In this document: positions 1-8,227 of the stretch, piece by piece
Layout: every line of letters starts with the position of its first letter
How positions within the stretch are numbered: the stretch's first letter is position 1
NCBI RefSeq assembly: GCF_018905915.1
Contig: NZ_CP064782.1
Location: forward strand, 1,736,001 to 1,800,000
Length of the DNA stretch: 64,000 bases
Direction of reading: 5' to 3'
Source of the DNA: Azospira inquinata
Lineage (GTDB): Bacteria > Pseudomonadota > Gammaproteobacteria > Burkholderiales > Rhodocyclaceae
Made by a program: the position numbers and the translations under genes
The notes under the pieces: generated by a model
Database searches by the model: none
Told to the model about the DNA's origin: nothing
Seen by the model: the letters and a program-made list of their open reading frames with translations, nothing else

Positions 1-170
1 GGGCCCGGCTGGAAATCGTGGAGGTGCCGGGCCGGGGCCTGTGCCTCAATTGCGGCCAGGAAGTGGCCCTGGATCAGGTGTACGACCCCTGTCCCGCCTG
101 CGGCGGCTATCCGGTTCAACCCATCAGCGGCACGGAAATGCGGGTGCGGGAACTGGAAGTGGATGACTGA
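1..170 (+). CDS. hypA: HypA, hydrogenase nickel-insertion protein (3' end only)
   Basis: Only the last 55 or so codons are present; the gene enters from the left edge, read in the frame starting at base 3 and ending in TGA at 168-170. The translation carries two CxxC pairs, CLNC and CPAC, separated by a short acidic segment. This is the structural zinc site of HypA/HybF. The family delivers nickel, with HypB, to the large-subunit precursor of NiFe hydrogenases. The C-terminal stretch after the zinc site ([13 protein letters not shown]) is also typical. hypB follows after an unusually long gap of about 220 bases. Identification is strong despite the truncation, because of the zinc motif and the hyp neighbours. 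Confidence 0.9.
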   Translation, partial: ARLEIVEVPGRGLCLNCGQEVALDQVYDPCPACGGYPVQPISGTEMRVRELEVDD

Positions 171-292
171 GCCGTACCCCTCGGCCGCCCTCGGGCCCGG
201 CCCCCGCCGGGTGGGGAAGGCCGTGGGACGGTCTTTCCCGACCCGGCGGGTTTATTCCGAAAGAATGGGGGCGGCGATTCCGCCCCATGCTC

Positions 293-309
293 TTGGCAAA
301 TCCTTGGCC
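293..309 (+). promoter_or_regulatory. Candidate sigma-54 (-24/-12) promoter upstream of hypB
   Basis: TTGGCA at 293-298 is followed, at the correct 10-base GG-to-GC spacing, by a TGGC element at 305-308. The -24 box fits the sigma-54 consensus well and the -12 box partly (TGGC for TTGC). It lies 83 bases before the hypB ATG, in the long hypA-hypB gap. A perfect 7-bp inverted repeat (268-274 with 280-286) sits just upstream. The window encodes HoxA, a sigma-54 activator of hydrogenase genes, which makes the site plausible. It remains a motif match only. Confidence 0.35.
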
Positions 310-391
310 GATCAGGGGAAAAAGCCAGGGCGGCCAGGGGAAAATTTCGGCCAAAACGCCTAAAATTACCCCTCCCCTAGGAGAAAAAAAC

Positions 392-1462
392 ATGTGCACC
401 ACTTGCGGTTGCGGTGAGGGCGAAGCCCGGATTGAAGGCGAGGCCCTCCACCCCCACGATCATTCCCACCCCCATACCCACGGGGATGATCCCCATTGGC
501 ACGTCCATGCAGACGGCACGGCCCACAGCCACGCTCCCTCGCCGGAGGTGGCGGAACAGGCCCACGATCATGACCACGGTCACAGCCATGAGCACGATCA
601 CGGCCACGACCATGCCCACAGCCATGACCATTCCCATGGCGAAGGCCAGCTCAATTACGGCAGCGGCCCGGCGGGGGCCCACGCCCCGGGGATGAGCCAG
701 TCCCGCATGGTGCAGATCGAAAAGGACATCCTTTCCAAGAACGATGCCTATGCGGCCCGCAACCGGCAGCAGCTGGGGGAAAAGGGGGTGCTGGCCCTGA
801 ATTTGGTGTCCAGCCCGGGTTCGGGCAAGACCACCCTGCTCTGCCGCACCGTGGAAGCCTTGCGGGGCAAGGTGCCGGTGGCGGTGGTGGAAGGGGATCA
901 GCAGACCAGTTTCGACGCGGACCGTATCCGGGCCACCGGAGCCCCGGCCTTGCAGATCAATACGGGCAAGGGCTGCCACCTGGACGCCCACATGGTGGGC
1001 CATGCCCTGGAACAGCTGAAGGTGGCGGAGGATAGCCTGCTGCTGGTGGAAAACGTGGGCAATCTGGTCTGTCCCGCCGCCTTTGACCTGGGGGAAGCGG
1101 CCAAGGTGGTGATCCTTTCCGTCACGGAAGGGGAGGACAAGCCCCTCAAATATCCGGACATGTTCCGGGCCGCCCAGCTCATGCTCCTTTCCAAATGCGA
1201 CCTGCTGCCCCATCTCCAGTTTGATGCGGATCAGGCGGAAGCCTATGCCCGCCGGGTCAATCCCCAGTTGGAAGTGATCCGTCTTTCCAGCACCACCGGG
1301 GAAGGTTTCGGGGACTGGCTGGCCTGGATCGAAGGGGCCCTGGCGAAGGCCAAGGGCCAGCGCCAGGCTACGGTGGCCGGGCTCAAGGCCCGCATCGCCC
1401 AGCTGGAGGCCCAACTGGCCGCCCAGGGGGATGCCCCGTCTGCGCCCACGGCCTCCCGGTGA
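392..1462 (+). CDS. hypB: HypB, nickel-binding GTPase for hydrogenase maturation
   Basis: HypB is the GTPase that, with HypA, inserts nickel into hydrogenase precursors. The chosen ATG follows an AGGAG ribosome site and gives 356 aa starting MCTTCGCG, the high-affinity CxxCGC nickel motif of the family; a longer in-frame upstream extension is not needed. Residues about 18-85 form a very His-rich stretch with roughly 24 histidines, as in nickel-storing HypB (nickelin) proteins. The P-loop GSGKT is at 143-147, and later GTPase motifs and the dimer metal-site region follow. The last 35 or so residues look like an alpha-helical, coiled-coil-prone extension beyond the usual C-terminus. It lies between hypA and hypF, in the normal maturation gene order. 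Confidence 0.96.
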   Translation: MCTTCGCGEGEARIEGEALHPHDHSHPHTHGDDPHWHVHADGTAHSHAPSPEVAEQAHDHDHGHSHEHDHGHDHAHSHDHSHGEGQLNYGSGPAGAHAPGMSQSRMVQIEKDILSKNDAYAARNRQQLGEKGVLALNLVSSPGSGKTTLLCRTVEALRGKVPVAVVEGDQQTSFDADRIRATGAPALQINTGKGCHLDAHMVGHALEQLKVAEDSLLLVENVGNLVCPAAFDLGEAAKVVILSVTEGEDKPLKYPDMFRAAQLMLLSKCDLLPHLQFDADQAEAYARRVNPQLEVIRLSSTTGEGFGDWLAWIEGALAKAKGQRQATVAGLKARIAQLEAQLAAQGDAPSAPTASR

Positions 1463-1594
1463 TGGGCTTTCCCCCGGTTCCGGCCCCAGGCCGGGCCGCT
1501 GCCTCCCGATTTCAGGTGGGGCGGCGGGCCTGGCGGCGGGGCGGTGAAACCGCCGGATATTTTCCCCCCACCGTTTACGCTGCACAGGCCTGAC

Positions 1595-4018
1595 ATGGGC
1601 GCCGCCGCTCCTTCTTCCTCCCTGCCTTCCCTGGCCGGCCAGTGCCGCCGCATTCGGGTGCGGGGCCTGGTCCAGGGGGTGGGCTATCGTCCCTTCGTCT
1701 ATCGGCTGGCCTTCGAGCTGGGCCTGTCCGGCTGGGTGCGCAATGACGCGGAAGGGGTGGATATCGAAGCCCGGGGCCCGGCTCCGGCCCTGGAGCGCTT
1801 TGTCGCCCGGCTGCGCAGCGAAGCCCCCTCCCTGGCCCGGGTGGAAGGGGTGGAACAGCGCCAGGCGGCTCCGGAAGGGGGCCTGCCCGGTTTCCTCATT
1901 CTGGAAAGCCGGGGCGGCCACGCCAGCACCGCCATCGGCCCGGATAGCGCCCTCTGCCACGACTGTTTGCGGGAATTGTTCGACCCGGACAACCGGCGTT
2001 ACCGCTACGCCTTCACCCACTGTACCCACTGCGGCCCCCGCTATTCCATCACCCGGGAACTGCCCTACGACCGGGCCCGCACCGCCCTGGCCCCCTTTCC
2101 CCTATGCCCGGAATGCGGCCGGGAATACGGGGACCCGGCCAACCGGCGTTTTCACGCAGAAGCCAACTGCTGCCCGGTGTGCGGTCCCCGGCTGAGCCTG
2201 CTGGATGCCCGGGGGCGGTCCCTGGCCGGTGCCGGTCTGCCCACCGCCGGGGATGACCCGGTGCTGGCGGCGGTGGCCCTCCTCAAGGCGGGGAAAATCG
2301 TCGCCATCAAGGGCTACGGCGGTTTCCATCTGGCCTGCGATGCCGCCAATGCCGCCGCCGTGGCCGAACTGCGGCGCCGCAAACAGCGGGAAGAAAAGCC
2401 CTTCGCCCTGATGCTGGCCAATGTGGCCAGCGTGGGCCGCCTCTGCCAGCTTTCCGGGGACGAAGCCGGGCTCCTGGAACTGCCGGAACGCTCCATTGTG
2501 CTGCTGCGCCGCCGGGCCCAGGCGGCCCCGGGGGCCGCGCCCCTGGCGGCCAATGTGGCTCCTGGCCTGTCCTGGCTGGGCTGCATGTTGCCCTACGCCC
2601 CCCTCCATTACCTGCTCTTCCACGCCGCCGCCGGTTGCCCCTCGGGCCTGTCCTGGCTGGCGGCTCCCCAGGATCTGAGTCTGGTCATGACCAGCGCCAA
2701 TCCGGGGGGTGAGCCCCTGGTGACGGACAACGCCCAGGCCTTGAGCCGCCTGGCCGGTCTGGCGGATGCCTATCTGCTCCACGACCGGGACATTGTGGTG
2801 CGGGCCGACGATTCGGTGGTGCGCCACGCCGGGGGCGCCGTCCAGTTTCTGCGCCGGGGCCGGGGCCAGACCCCCCGGCCCATCAAGCTTGCGGACGACG
2901 GCCCCTGTGTGCTGGCCTTTGGCGGCTTTTTGAAAAACACCCTGTGTGTCCTCAAGGGCCGGGAAGCCATTCTCTCCCAGCACATCGGCGACCTGGGCAA
3001 CGCCGCCACGGTGGATTACCTGGAACAGGCGGCCCGCCACCTGCTCCACGTGCTGGACGCCACCCCGGCGGCGGTGGCCTACGACCTGCACCCGGATTTC
3101 CCTTCCTCCCGGCTGGCGGCGGATTTCGCCGCCGCCCGGGGCCTTCCCGCCTATCCCATCGCCCACCACCACGCCCATATCGCCGCCGTGCTGGCGGAAA
3201 ACGGGGCCCAGGCCGGGCGCAGCAAACCGGTGCTCGGCCTGGCCCTGGATGGCTTCGGCCTGGGCCCCGCCGGGGAATTGTGGGGCGGGGAATTGCTGCG
3301 GGTGGACGGGGCCGAGTGGCAGCGTCTGGCCGGCCTTACCCCCCTGGCCCTGCCCGGGGGGGACAAGGCCGCCCGGGAGCCCTGGCGCCTAGCCGCCGCG
3401 GCTCTCTGGCGCCTGGGCCGGGGGGCGGACATCCCGGCCTTCCTGGCCCGCCGCTATCCGGATCTGGACCCGACCCTGGCCCAGGGCATCGGCCAGATGC
3501 TGGCCCGGGGCCTGAATTGCCCAGGCACCTCCAGCCTGGGCCGCCTGTTCGACGGGGTGAGCGGCCTCCTGGGTCTGCGCGCCAAACAAAGCTTCGAGGC
3601 CCAGGCCGCCATGGAACTGGAAGGTCTGGCGGACGCCTGGCTGGCGGACCACGGCCCCCTGCCGCCCCTGCCCGGGGGCTGGACCGTGGATGGCGCCGGG
3701 GACCTGGATTTTGCCCCCCTCCTGGCCTGGCTGGCCGAGTGTCCGGACCCGGCCCTGGGCTCGGCCCGCTTCCACCTCACCCTGGCCGCCGCCCTGGCGG
3801 ACTGGACCGCTGCTGCCGCTGCCCGGGAAGGCTTGTCCACCGTGGCTCTGGGGGGCGGCTGCCTGCTCAACCACGTCCTTTCCCAGGCCCTGGTGACCCA
3901 GCTGGTGGCCCGGGGCCTGTCCGTCCTGGAAGCCCGCCAGGCGCCCCCCAACGACGGGGGCCTGTCCCTGGGCCAAGCCTGGATTGGCCGCCGTCTTTTG
4001 AGTCTTGGCCATGACTGA
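1595..4018 (+). CDS. hypF: HypF, carbamoyltransferase for cyanide ligand synthesis
   Basis: HypF uses carbamoyl phosphate and ATP to carbamoylate the C-terminal cysteine of HypE, the first step toward the CN ligands of the NiFe site. The 807-aa protein has the expected domain order. An acylphosphatase domain (RGLVQGVGYRPFV) comes first, followed by two CxxC...CxxC zinc fingers at about residues 110-190. A YrdC-like domain (about 220-400) is next, then a Kae1-like domain with HHHAHIAAVLAENG. An in-frame GTG 17 codons upstream is possible; the ATG at 1595 was preferred because the upstream residues are not family-like. It overlaps the next gene by 8 bases. Confidence 0.96.
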   Translation: MGAAAPSSSLPSLAGQCRRIRVRGLVQGVGYRPFVYRLAFELGLSGWVRNDAEGVDIEARGPAPALERFVARLRSEAPSLARVEGVEQRQAAPEGGLPGFLILESRGGHASTAIGPDSALCHDCLRELFDPDNRRYRYAFTHCTHCGPRYSITRELPYDRARTALAPFPLCPECGREYGDPANRRFHAEANCCPVCGPRLSLLDARGRSLAGAGLPTAGDDPVLAAVALLKAGKIVAIKGYGGFHLACDAANAAAVAELRRRKQREEKPFALMLANVASVGRLCQLSGDEAGLLELPERSIVLLRRRAQAAPGAAPLAANVAPGLSWLGCMLPYAPLHYLLFHAAAGCPSGLSWLAAPQDLSLVMTSANPGGEPLVTDNAQALSRLAGLADAYLLHDRDIVVRADDSVVRHAGGAVQFLRRGRGQTPRPIKLADDGPCVLAFGGFLKNTLCVLKGREAILSQHIGDLGNAATVDYLEQAARHLLHVLDATPAAVAYDLHPDFPSSRLAADFAAARGLPAYPIAHHHAHIAAVLAENGAQAGRSKPVLGLALDGFGLGPAGELWGGELLRVDGAEWQRLAGLTPLALPGGDKAAREPWRLAAAALWRLGRGADIPAFLARRYPDLDPTLAQGIGQMLARGLNCPGTSSLGRLFDGVSGLLGLRAKQSFEAQAAMELEGLADAWLADHGPLPPLPGGWTVDGAGDLDFAPLLAWLAECPDPALGSARFHLTLAAALADWTAAAAAREGLSTVALGGGCLLNHVLSQALVTQLVARGLSVLEARQAPPNDGGLSLGQAWIGRRLLSLGHD

Positions 4019-4718
4019 AGCCCTTGCTCCTACCCGCCCTGGGGACGTTGATTTCGCCCCCTTCCTGGAATGCTCCCCGGAAATCGACTGGGATCAGCCT
4101 GCCGTCCTGGCCCTGGCGGAAGAACTGGGGGCGGCGGGCCGGGGTGAGCCCCGCCGGGTGGCGGAAGCCTGCTTTTTGTTTGTGCGGGACCAGATTCGCC
4201 ACAGCATCGATTACAACCTGGCCCCGGTGACCTGCCGGGCCTCCCGGGTGCTGGCGGAGACCGCGGGCCTTTGCTACGCCAAGAGCCATCTCCTGGCCGC
4301 CCTGCTGCGGGCCAACCGTATTCCCGCCGGGCTCTGCTACCAGCGTCTGGTGCTGGCGGCGGGGAGCCCCCAGTGCTGCCTGCACGGCCTGAATGCCCTT
4401 TATTTGCCCGATCTGGGCTGGTTCCGGGTGGATGCCCGGGGCAATAAGCCCGGAGTGGACGCCCGCTTTGAACCGCCCCGGGAAATCCTGGCCTTTCCCC
4501 TGGCGAGCCCGGAAGAGCAGGATTTCCCCTGGATTTTCAGCCGCCCTCTGCCTGCCCTGGTGGCGGCCCTGAACACCGGGGAAACCCTGGACCAACTGCT
4601 GCCCCATTTGCCGGACCGGGCCACCTTGTCCCCGGCGGACGGGGGACCGGATAATGTCTGCCTTGCTTTGCCCGTCTCCCCCACGGGCCTTTTTGGAGAA
4701 CCCCAACCATGTGTTTAG
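4011..4718 (+). CDS. Transglutaminase-like cysteine protease-fold protein in the hyp operon
   Basis: This 235-aa protein shows the transglutaminase-core triad pattern. A cysteine lies in GLCYAKSHLLAALLR, a histidine in CLHGLNALYLP and an aspartate in RVDARGNKPGV. Members of this superfamily include peptidases, amidases and transglutaminases, and the exact reaction cannot be told from sequence. No signal peptide is visible, so it is probably cytoplasmic. Its ATG overlaps the hypF stop region by 8 bases and its 3' end overlaps hypC by 10 bases, so it is embedded in and probably co-translated with the maturation operon. It is not a standard hyp gene. A role in hydrogenase maturation is inferred from position only. 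Confidence 0.8.
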   Translation: MTEALAPTRPGDVDFAPFLECSPEIDWDQPAVLALAEELGAAGRGEPRRVAEACFLFVRDQIRHSIDYNLAPVTCRASRVLAETAGLCYAKSHLLAALLRANRIPAGLCYQRLVLAAGSPQCCLHGLNALYLPDLGWFRVDARGNKPGVDARFEPPREILAFPLASPEEQDFPWIFSRPLPALVAALNTGETLDQLLPHLPDRATLSPADGGPDNVCLALPVSPTGLFGEPQPCV

Positions 4719-5017
4719 CCCTACCCGCCAAAGTGGTGGAATTGCTTCCCGATGATCAGGCCCGGGTGGACCTGGGGGGGGTTCAGAAAGAAATATCCCT
4801 GGCCCTGGTGGACGGGGTGGCCGTGGGGGATTACGTCATTCTCCACGTGGGCTACGCCCTGACCCGGCTGGACCCGGAAGAGGCGGAACGGACCCTGGCC
4901 CTGTTTGCCGAACTGGGGGCGGAAGGGGCCGGGGAACCGGGCCAGACCGAAGACGGCACGGGCCTCTCCGGAGAAGCCGCCCCAGCCGGGGCTCCCTCCC
5001 TGGGAGAGCGGTCATGA
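4709..5017 (+). CDS. hypC: HypC, hydrogenase maturation chaperone
   Basis: HypC partners HypD in assembling the Fe(CN)2CO unit and then chaperones the hydrogenase large subunit. The protein begins MCLALPAKV, with the essential Cys2 that must be exposed after Met removal. The core (about 1-75) matches the HypC/HupF fold, including HVGYALTRLDPEEA. At 102 aa it is longer than typical HypC proteins (about 75-95), because of a low-complexity Gly/Glu/Ala-rich tail after residue 75. It starts inside the end of the transglutaminase-like gene, and its TGA overlaps the ATG of the next small ORF in an ATGA junction. Confidence 0.95.
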   Translation: MCLALPAKVVELLPDDQARVDLGGVQKEISLALVDGVAVGDYVILHVGYALTRLDPEEAERTLALFAELGAEGAGEPGQTEDGTGLSGEAAPAGAPSLGERS

Positions 5018-5154
5018 GCCGGGGAGATCCCCACCGGACGGCCCTGGTGGCCGGGCTGCCCGGGACAGGGTTGCCCCAGGCCATGCTCCAAGGGGGGTCT
5101 AGCCAGATCGCCAATCCACGCCCCTTTCCCGGCATTTTTGGGGAGGCCTGCTGA
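5014..5154 (+). CDS. 46-aa small ORF bridging hypC and hypD
   Basis: This ORF begins at an ATGA overlap with the hypC stop and ends in a TGATG overlap with the hypD start, so it exactly fills the hypC-hypD gap. The product would be 46 aa, starting MSRGDPHRTAL and ending in a single cysteine, with no recognisable domain or membrane segment. A GGGGAGG ribosome site for hypD lies inside its 3' end. Two explanations fit: a real peptide, or an ORF kept open only to couple hypD translation to hypC. The double overlap is the evidence; no homology is recognised. Confidence 0.45.
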   Translation: MSRGDPHRTALVAGLPGTGLPQAMLQGGSSQIANPRPFPGIFGEAC

Positions 5155-6281
5155 TGAAATATGTGGATGAATACCGGGACGGGGAACTGGCCCGGGGCCT
5201 GGCCCAGGCCATTGCCCGGGAAGTGGAACCGGGGCGGGACTACCGCTTTATGGAATTCTGCGGCGGCCACACCCACGCCATTTCCCGCTACGGTCTGGCG
5301 GACCTGCTGCCCCCCAATGTGCGCATGATCCACGGCCCGGGCTGCCCGGTCTGCGTCCTGCCCATCGGCCGCATCGACCAGGCCATCCGTCTGGCGGTGA
5401 ATCACGGCGCCCTGGTGTGCACCTACGGGGATTGCCTGCGGGTGCCCGCCTCCGACGGCCTCTCCCTGCTCAAGGCCAAGGCCCGGGGCGGGGACGTGCG
5501 CATGGTCTATTCCAGCGCCGACGCCCTGAAACTGGCCCAGGCCCATCCGGACCGGCAGGTGGTGTTTTTCGCCATCGGCTTTGAAACCACCACCCCGCCC
5601 ACGGCGGTGGTGGTGAAACAGGCCCGGGCCCTGGGGCTGAAAAATTTTTCCGTGCTCTGCTGCCACGTGCTCACCCCCCCGGCCATGGCCCACATCCTGG
5701 CCTCCCCGGAAATCAGCCGGACCATGGCCCTGGATGGCTTCATCGGCCCGGCCCACGTGTCCGTGGTCATCGGCAGCCGCCCCTACGAGCCCTTCGCCCA
5801 GGATTACGGCAAGCCCGTGGTGATCGCCGGCTTTGAGCCCCTGGATGTGATGCAGGCCGTTCTCATGCTGGTGCGCCAAGTCAATGCAGGCCGGGCGGCG
5901 GTGGAAAACGAATTTGCCCGGGCCGTGACCCGGGACGGCAACGCCAAGGCCCAGGCCCTGGTCCAGGAGGTACTGCACCTGCGCCCCGACTTTGAATGGC
6001 GGGGCCTGGGCACGGTGGCCCATTCCGCCCTCTGTCTGGCCCCGGATTACGCCGACCTGGACGCGGAACAGCGCTTCCAGGAAGCCTATGTGAGCGTGCC
6101 GGACCACAAGGCCTGCGAATGCGGCGCCATTCTCCGGGGGGAAAAGCGGCCCCAGGAATGCAAGCTCTTCGGCACCGTGTGCACCCCGGACAATCCGGTG
6201 GGTTCCTGCATGGTGAGTTCGGAAGGGGCCTGCGCGGCCCATTACACCTATGGACGTTTTCGCCAGACGGAGGCGGTATGA
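5154..6281 (+). CDS. hypD: HypD, Fe-S scaffold for Fe(CN)2CO assembly
   Basis: HypD, complexed with HypC, carries a 4Fe-4S cluster and holds iron while CN and CO ligands are added. The 375-aa product shows the conserved motifs. CGGHTHAI lies near residue 40, GPGCPVCVLP near 65 and GFETTTPP near 145. The C-terminal cysteines for the cluster lie in CECGAILRGEKRPQEC and later CTPDNPVGSCMVSSEGAC. The length is normal for the family. It is preceded by a good GGGGAGG site and overlaps the following HepT-like gene in an ATGA junction, indicating one polycistronic message. Confidence 0.97.
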   Translation: MKYVDEYRDGELARGLAQAIAREVEPGRDYRFMEFCGGHTHAISRYGLADLLPPNVRMIHGPGCPVCVLPIGRIDQAIRLAVNHGALVCTYGDCLRVPASDGLSLLKAKARGGDVRMVYSSADALKLAQAHPDRQVVFFAIGFETTTPPTAVVVKQARALGLKNFSVLCCHVLTPPAMAHILASPEISRTMALDGFIGPAHVSVVIGSRPYEPFAQDYGKPVVIAGFEPLDVMQAVLMLVRQVNAGRAAVENEFARAVTRDGNAKAQALVQEVLHLRPDFEWRGLGTVAHSALCLAPDYADLDAEQRFQEAYVSVPDHKACECGAILRGEKRPQECKLFGTVCTPDNPVGSCMVSSEGACAAHYTYGRFRQTEAV

Positions 6282-6637
6282 GCGTATTGACCAGCGCCCT
6301 CCTGGGTATCCTGGAAGAATCCGGCGCGGCGGTGCTGACCCTGACGGAAACCCTGGAAGAGCAGGAATTCCTCAACGCCCAGCTGACCCGGGAAGAGGCG
6401 GTGAAGCATCTCCTTACCATGGCCAAGACCGTGGCCAGCGCTCCCCCGGAAATGCGTCAGGCCATGCCGGAAATCGACTGGGATGGCTGGGCCCTGCTGG
6501 GCAAGGAACTGAAGGGCAAGCGCCGCCAGGACGGGGGCGCCCTGTGGCACGGGGTCCGTTCCCTGGTGCCCGCCACCCTGCTGTGGCTGCGGGTCTATCG
6601 CCAGAGCCACCCGGATTTATTTGTCTGTAAACCATGA
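6278..6637 (+). CDS. HepT-like (DUF86-type) helical protein in the hyp operon
   Basis: The 119-aa all-helical product resembles HepT/DUF86 proteins in pattern: an alternating helix, then AVKHLLTMAKTVASAPPEMR, PEIDWDGWALLGKELKG and a conserved-looking histidine in ALWHGVRSLVPATLLW. HepT proteins are HEPN-fold toxins with an RX4-6H RNase motif. Here the nearest Arg precedes the His by seven residues, so catalytic competence is doubtful. No MntA-type nucleotidyltransferase antitoxin is adjacent. It starts in the hypD stop (ATGA) and ends in the start of the next mini-gene (ATGA), so it is translationally coupled within the maturation operon. The family call is by eye and moderate; the role is unknown. 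Confidence 0.65.
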   Translation: MSVLTSALLGILEESGAAVLTLTETLEEQEFLNAQLTREEAVKHLLTMAKTVASAPPEMRQAMPEIDWDGWALLGKELKGKRRQDGGALWHGVRSLVPATLLWLRVYRQSHPDLFVCKP

Positions 6638-6795
6638 GTCAACCGAAACACGGCTGGGAAGGCTGGTTGCTGGTCTTGGGAGTGCTGCTGCTGATGCTGG
6701 CGGGGCTCTGGGCCGAACAACTGCCCGACCTGCTGGTGGCCCTGCTGCGCCGCCTGGGCCTGGAGCGCGGCTGGGGCACCACTTACACCCCCTGA
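6634..6795 (+). CDS. 53-aa single-transmembrane mini-protein before hypE
   Basis: This short ORF opens in an ATGA overlap with the HepT-like gene and closes 12 bases before the hypE ATG. The product is 53 aa: a short polar N-terminus (MSQPKHGWEG), one strongly hydrophobic helix rich in Leu (residues about 11-27), an acidic turn, then an amphipathic Leu/Arg helix. There is no ribosome site of its own, so translation would depend on coupling. It would sit in the inner membrane. No family is recognised. Its conserved-looking operon position and membrane character argue for a real gene, but neither is proof. Confidence 0.55.
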   Translation: MSQPKHGWEGWLLVLGVLLLMLAGLWAEQLPDLLVALLRRLGLERGWGTTYTP

Positions 6796-6807
6796 CACGG
6801 AAACCCT

Positions 6808-7854
6808 ATGAAAAACCACTATATCCGTCCCCTGGACCTGAAACGGGGCCGGGTGGATATGTCCCACGGCAGCGGCGGCCGGGCCATGGCCCAGCTCATC
6901 GACGAGGTGTTCGCCCCGGCCTTTGACAACGAATTCCTGCGCCAGGGAGACGACGGCGCCCGCTTGCCCGCCGCCCCGGCAGGGGCTCGCCTGGTGCTGG
7001 CCACGGACGCCCACGTGGTTTCCCCCCTGTTTTTCCCCGGGGGCGATATCGGCGCCCTGGCGGTGCACGGCACCATTAACGACGTGGCCATGATGGGGGC
7101 CACCCCCCTCTATCTGACCGCCAGTTTCATCCTGGAAGAGGGCTTTCCCCTGGCTGACCTGGAACGCATTGTGGCCTCCCTGGCCCGGGCCTCCCGGGAA
7201 GCGGGGGTGCCCGTGGTCACCGGGGACACCAAGGTGGTGGAACAGGGCAAGGGGGACGGGGTGTTCATCTCCACCACTGGCCTGGGCTGGCTGCGTCCGG
7301 ACCTGACCCTGTCCGGCAGCCGGGCGGCGCCGGGGGATGCGGTGCTGGTCTCCGGCCCCATCGGCGACCACGGCATGGCCATCATGAGCCAGCGGGAAAG
7401 CCTTTCCTTCCAGGCCCCCATCCTCTCCGATTCCGCCCCCCTCCATGGTCTGGCGGCGGCCCTGCTGGATAGCGGCGTGACGGTGAAAACCCTGCGGGAC
7501 CCCACCCGGGGCGGCCTGGGCACCACCCTCAATGAAATCGCCGCCCAGTCCGGGGTGGGCATGATGCTGGAAGAGGGCGCCATTCCGGTGCGCCCGGCGG
7601 TGGCGGCGGCCTGTGAACTCCTGGGCCTGGACCCCCTCTACTGCGCCTGCGAAGGCCGCATGGTGGTGGTGGTGGCGGGGGAAGACGGGGAGCGGGCCCT
7701 GGCGGCCCTGCGGGCCCATCCCCAGGGCCGGGAAGCGGCCCGCATCGGCACGGTGCATCGGGACGAACACCACTTCGTGCAAATGACCACCGGCTTCGGC
7801 GGGCGACGCATTGTGGATTGGCTCACCGGGGAACAGCTGCCCCGCATCTGCTGA
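6808..7854 (+). CDS. hypE: HypE, thiocyanate-forming hydrogenase maturation enzyme
   Basis: HypE belongs to the PurM/ThiL/SelD-type ATPase fold. It receives the carbamoyl group from HypF on its C-terminal cysteine and dehydrates it to a thiocyanate, which donates CN to iron on HypC-HypD. The 348-aa product has the N-terminal MSHGSGGRAM motif, the VLATDAHVVSPLFFPGGDIG metal/ATP region, GDTKVVEQGKGDG, and DPTRGGLGT. It ends in PRIC, the obligatory terminal cysteine. It closes the hyp gene series, and the next gene is on the opposite strand. Identification is secure. Confidence 0.97.
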   Translation: MKNHYIRPLDLKRGRVDMSHGSGGRAMAQLIDEVFAPAFDNEFLRQGDDGARLPAAPAGARLVLATDAHVVSPLFFPGGDIGALAVHGTINDVAMMGATPLYLTASFILEEGFPLADLERIVASLARASREAGVPVVTGDTKVVEQGKGDGVFISTTGLGWLRPDLTLSGSRAAPGDAVLVSGPIGDHGMAIMSQRESLSFQAPILSDSAPLHGLAAALLDSGVTVKTLRDPTRGGLGTTLNEIAAQSGVGMMLEEGAIPVRPAVAAACELLGLDPLYCACEGRMVVVVAGEDGERALAALRAHPQGREAARIGTVHRDEHHFVQMTTGFGGRRIVDWLTGEQLPRIC

Positions 7855-8227
7855 GATCGGGCCCCCCGGGCCGGAGGATGGGCCGGCCCGCAGGGCGGCA
7901 GAAAAATGCCCTGGCCCTGACCGGCATGACCGGCGGGGCTGGGCAGGCATCCCTAAAGGGGAATGGGGGGGCCACTACCAGCGGGGCCCCATTTGGCCTG
8001 GCTGACCGGTCATCGACTGTTCAGGAATCCTGGATCGCCAGGGGCGGGCAAGGTCTGCCCTTTGCGGAAGTCCAGCCCAGGGGCGCTTCAAAGGGCCTCT
8101 CGGTTTCTCCTCGAAACCCTTTTCCTCATCGCTCCATTCCTCTGGGGTTCCCGGGGCCCTTCCCCGGGCGGCCCATAGGCCGGTTTCCCTACCGCGGCGC
8201 GCTGCGGGGCCAGGGGCGGCAACGGTG
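7855..8227. other. Non-coding gap after hypE
   Basis: This 373-base stretch separates hypE from a converging small gene. It is GC-rich with several short complementary blocks (for example a GGCC-containing pair near 8171-8183), but no clean hairpin followed by a T-run. Open frames crossing it have no recognisable features and look like chance ORFs of high-GC DNA. It probably holds the ends of the two converging transcripts. Confidence 0.5.

Noticed and set aside
287..391. N-terminal extension of HypB by 35 codons
   Set aside because: The extension is not family-like and the internal ATG has a clear AGGAG site followed by the diagnostic CTTCGCG motif.
377..2029. 550-codon open frame on the minus strand opposite hypB and hypF
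   Set aside because: It is antisense to two certain genes; the protein is Gly/Gln/His-rich with no domain, as expected from high-GC shadow frames.
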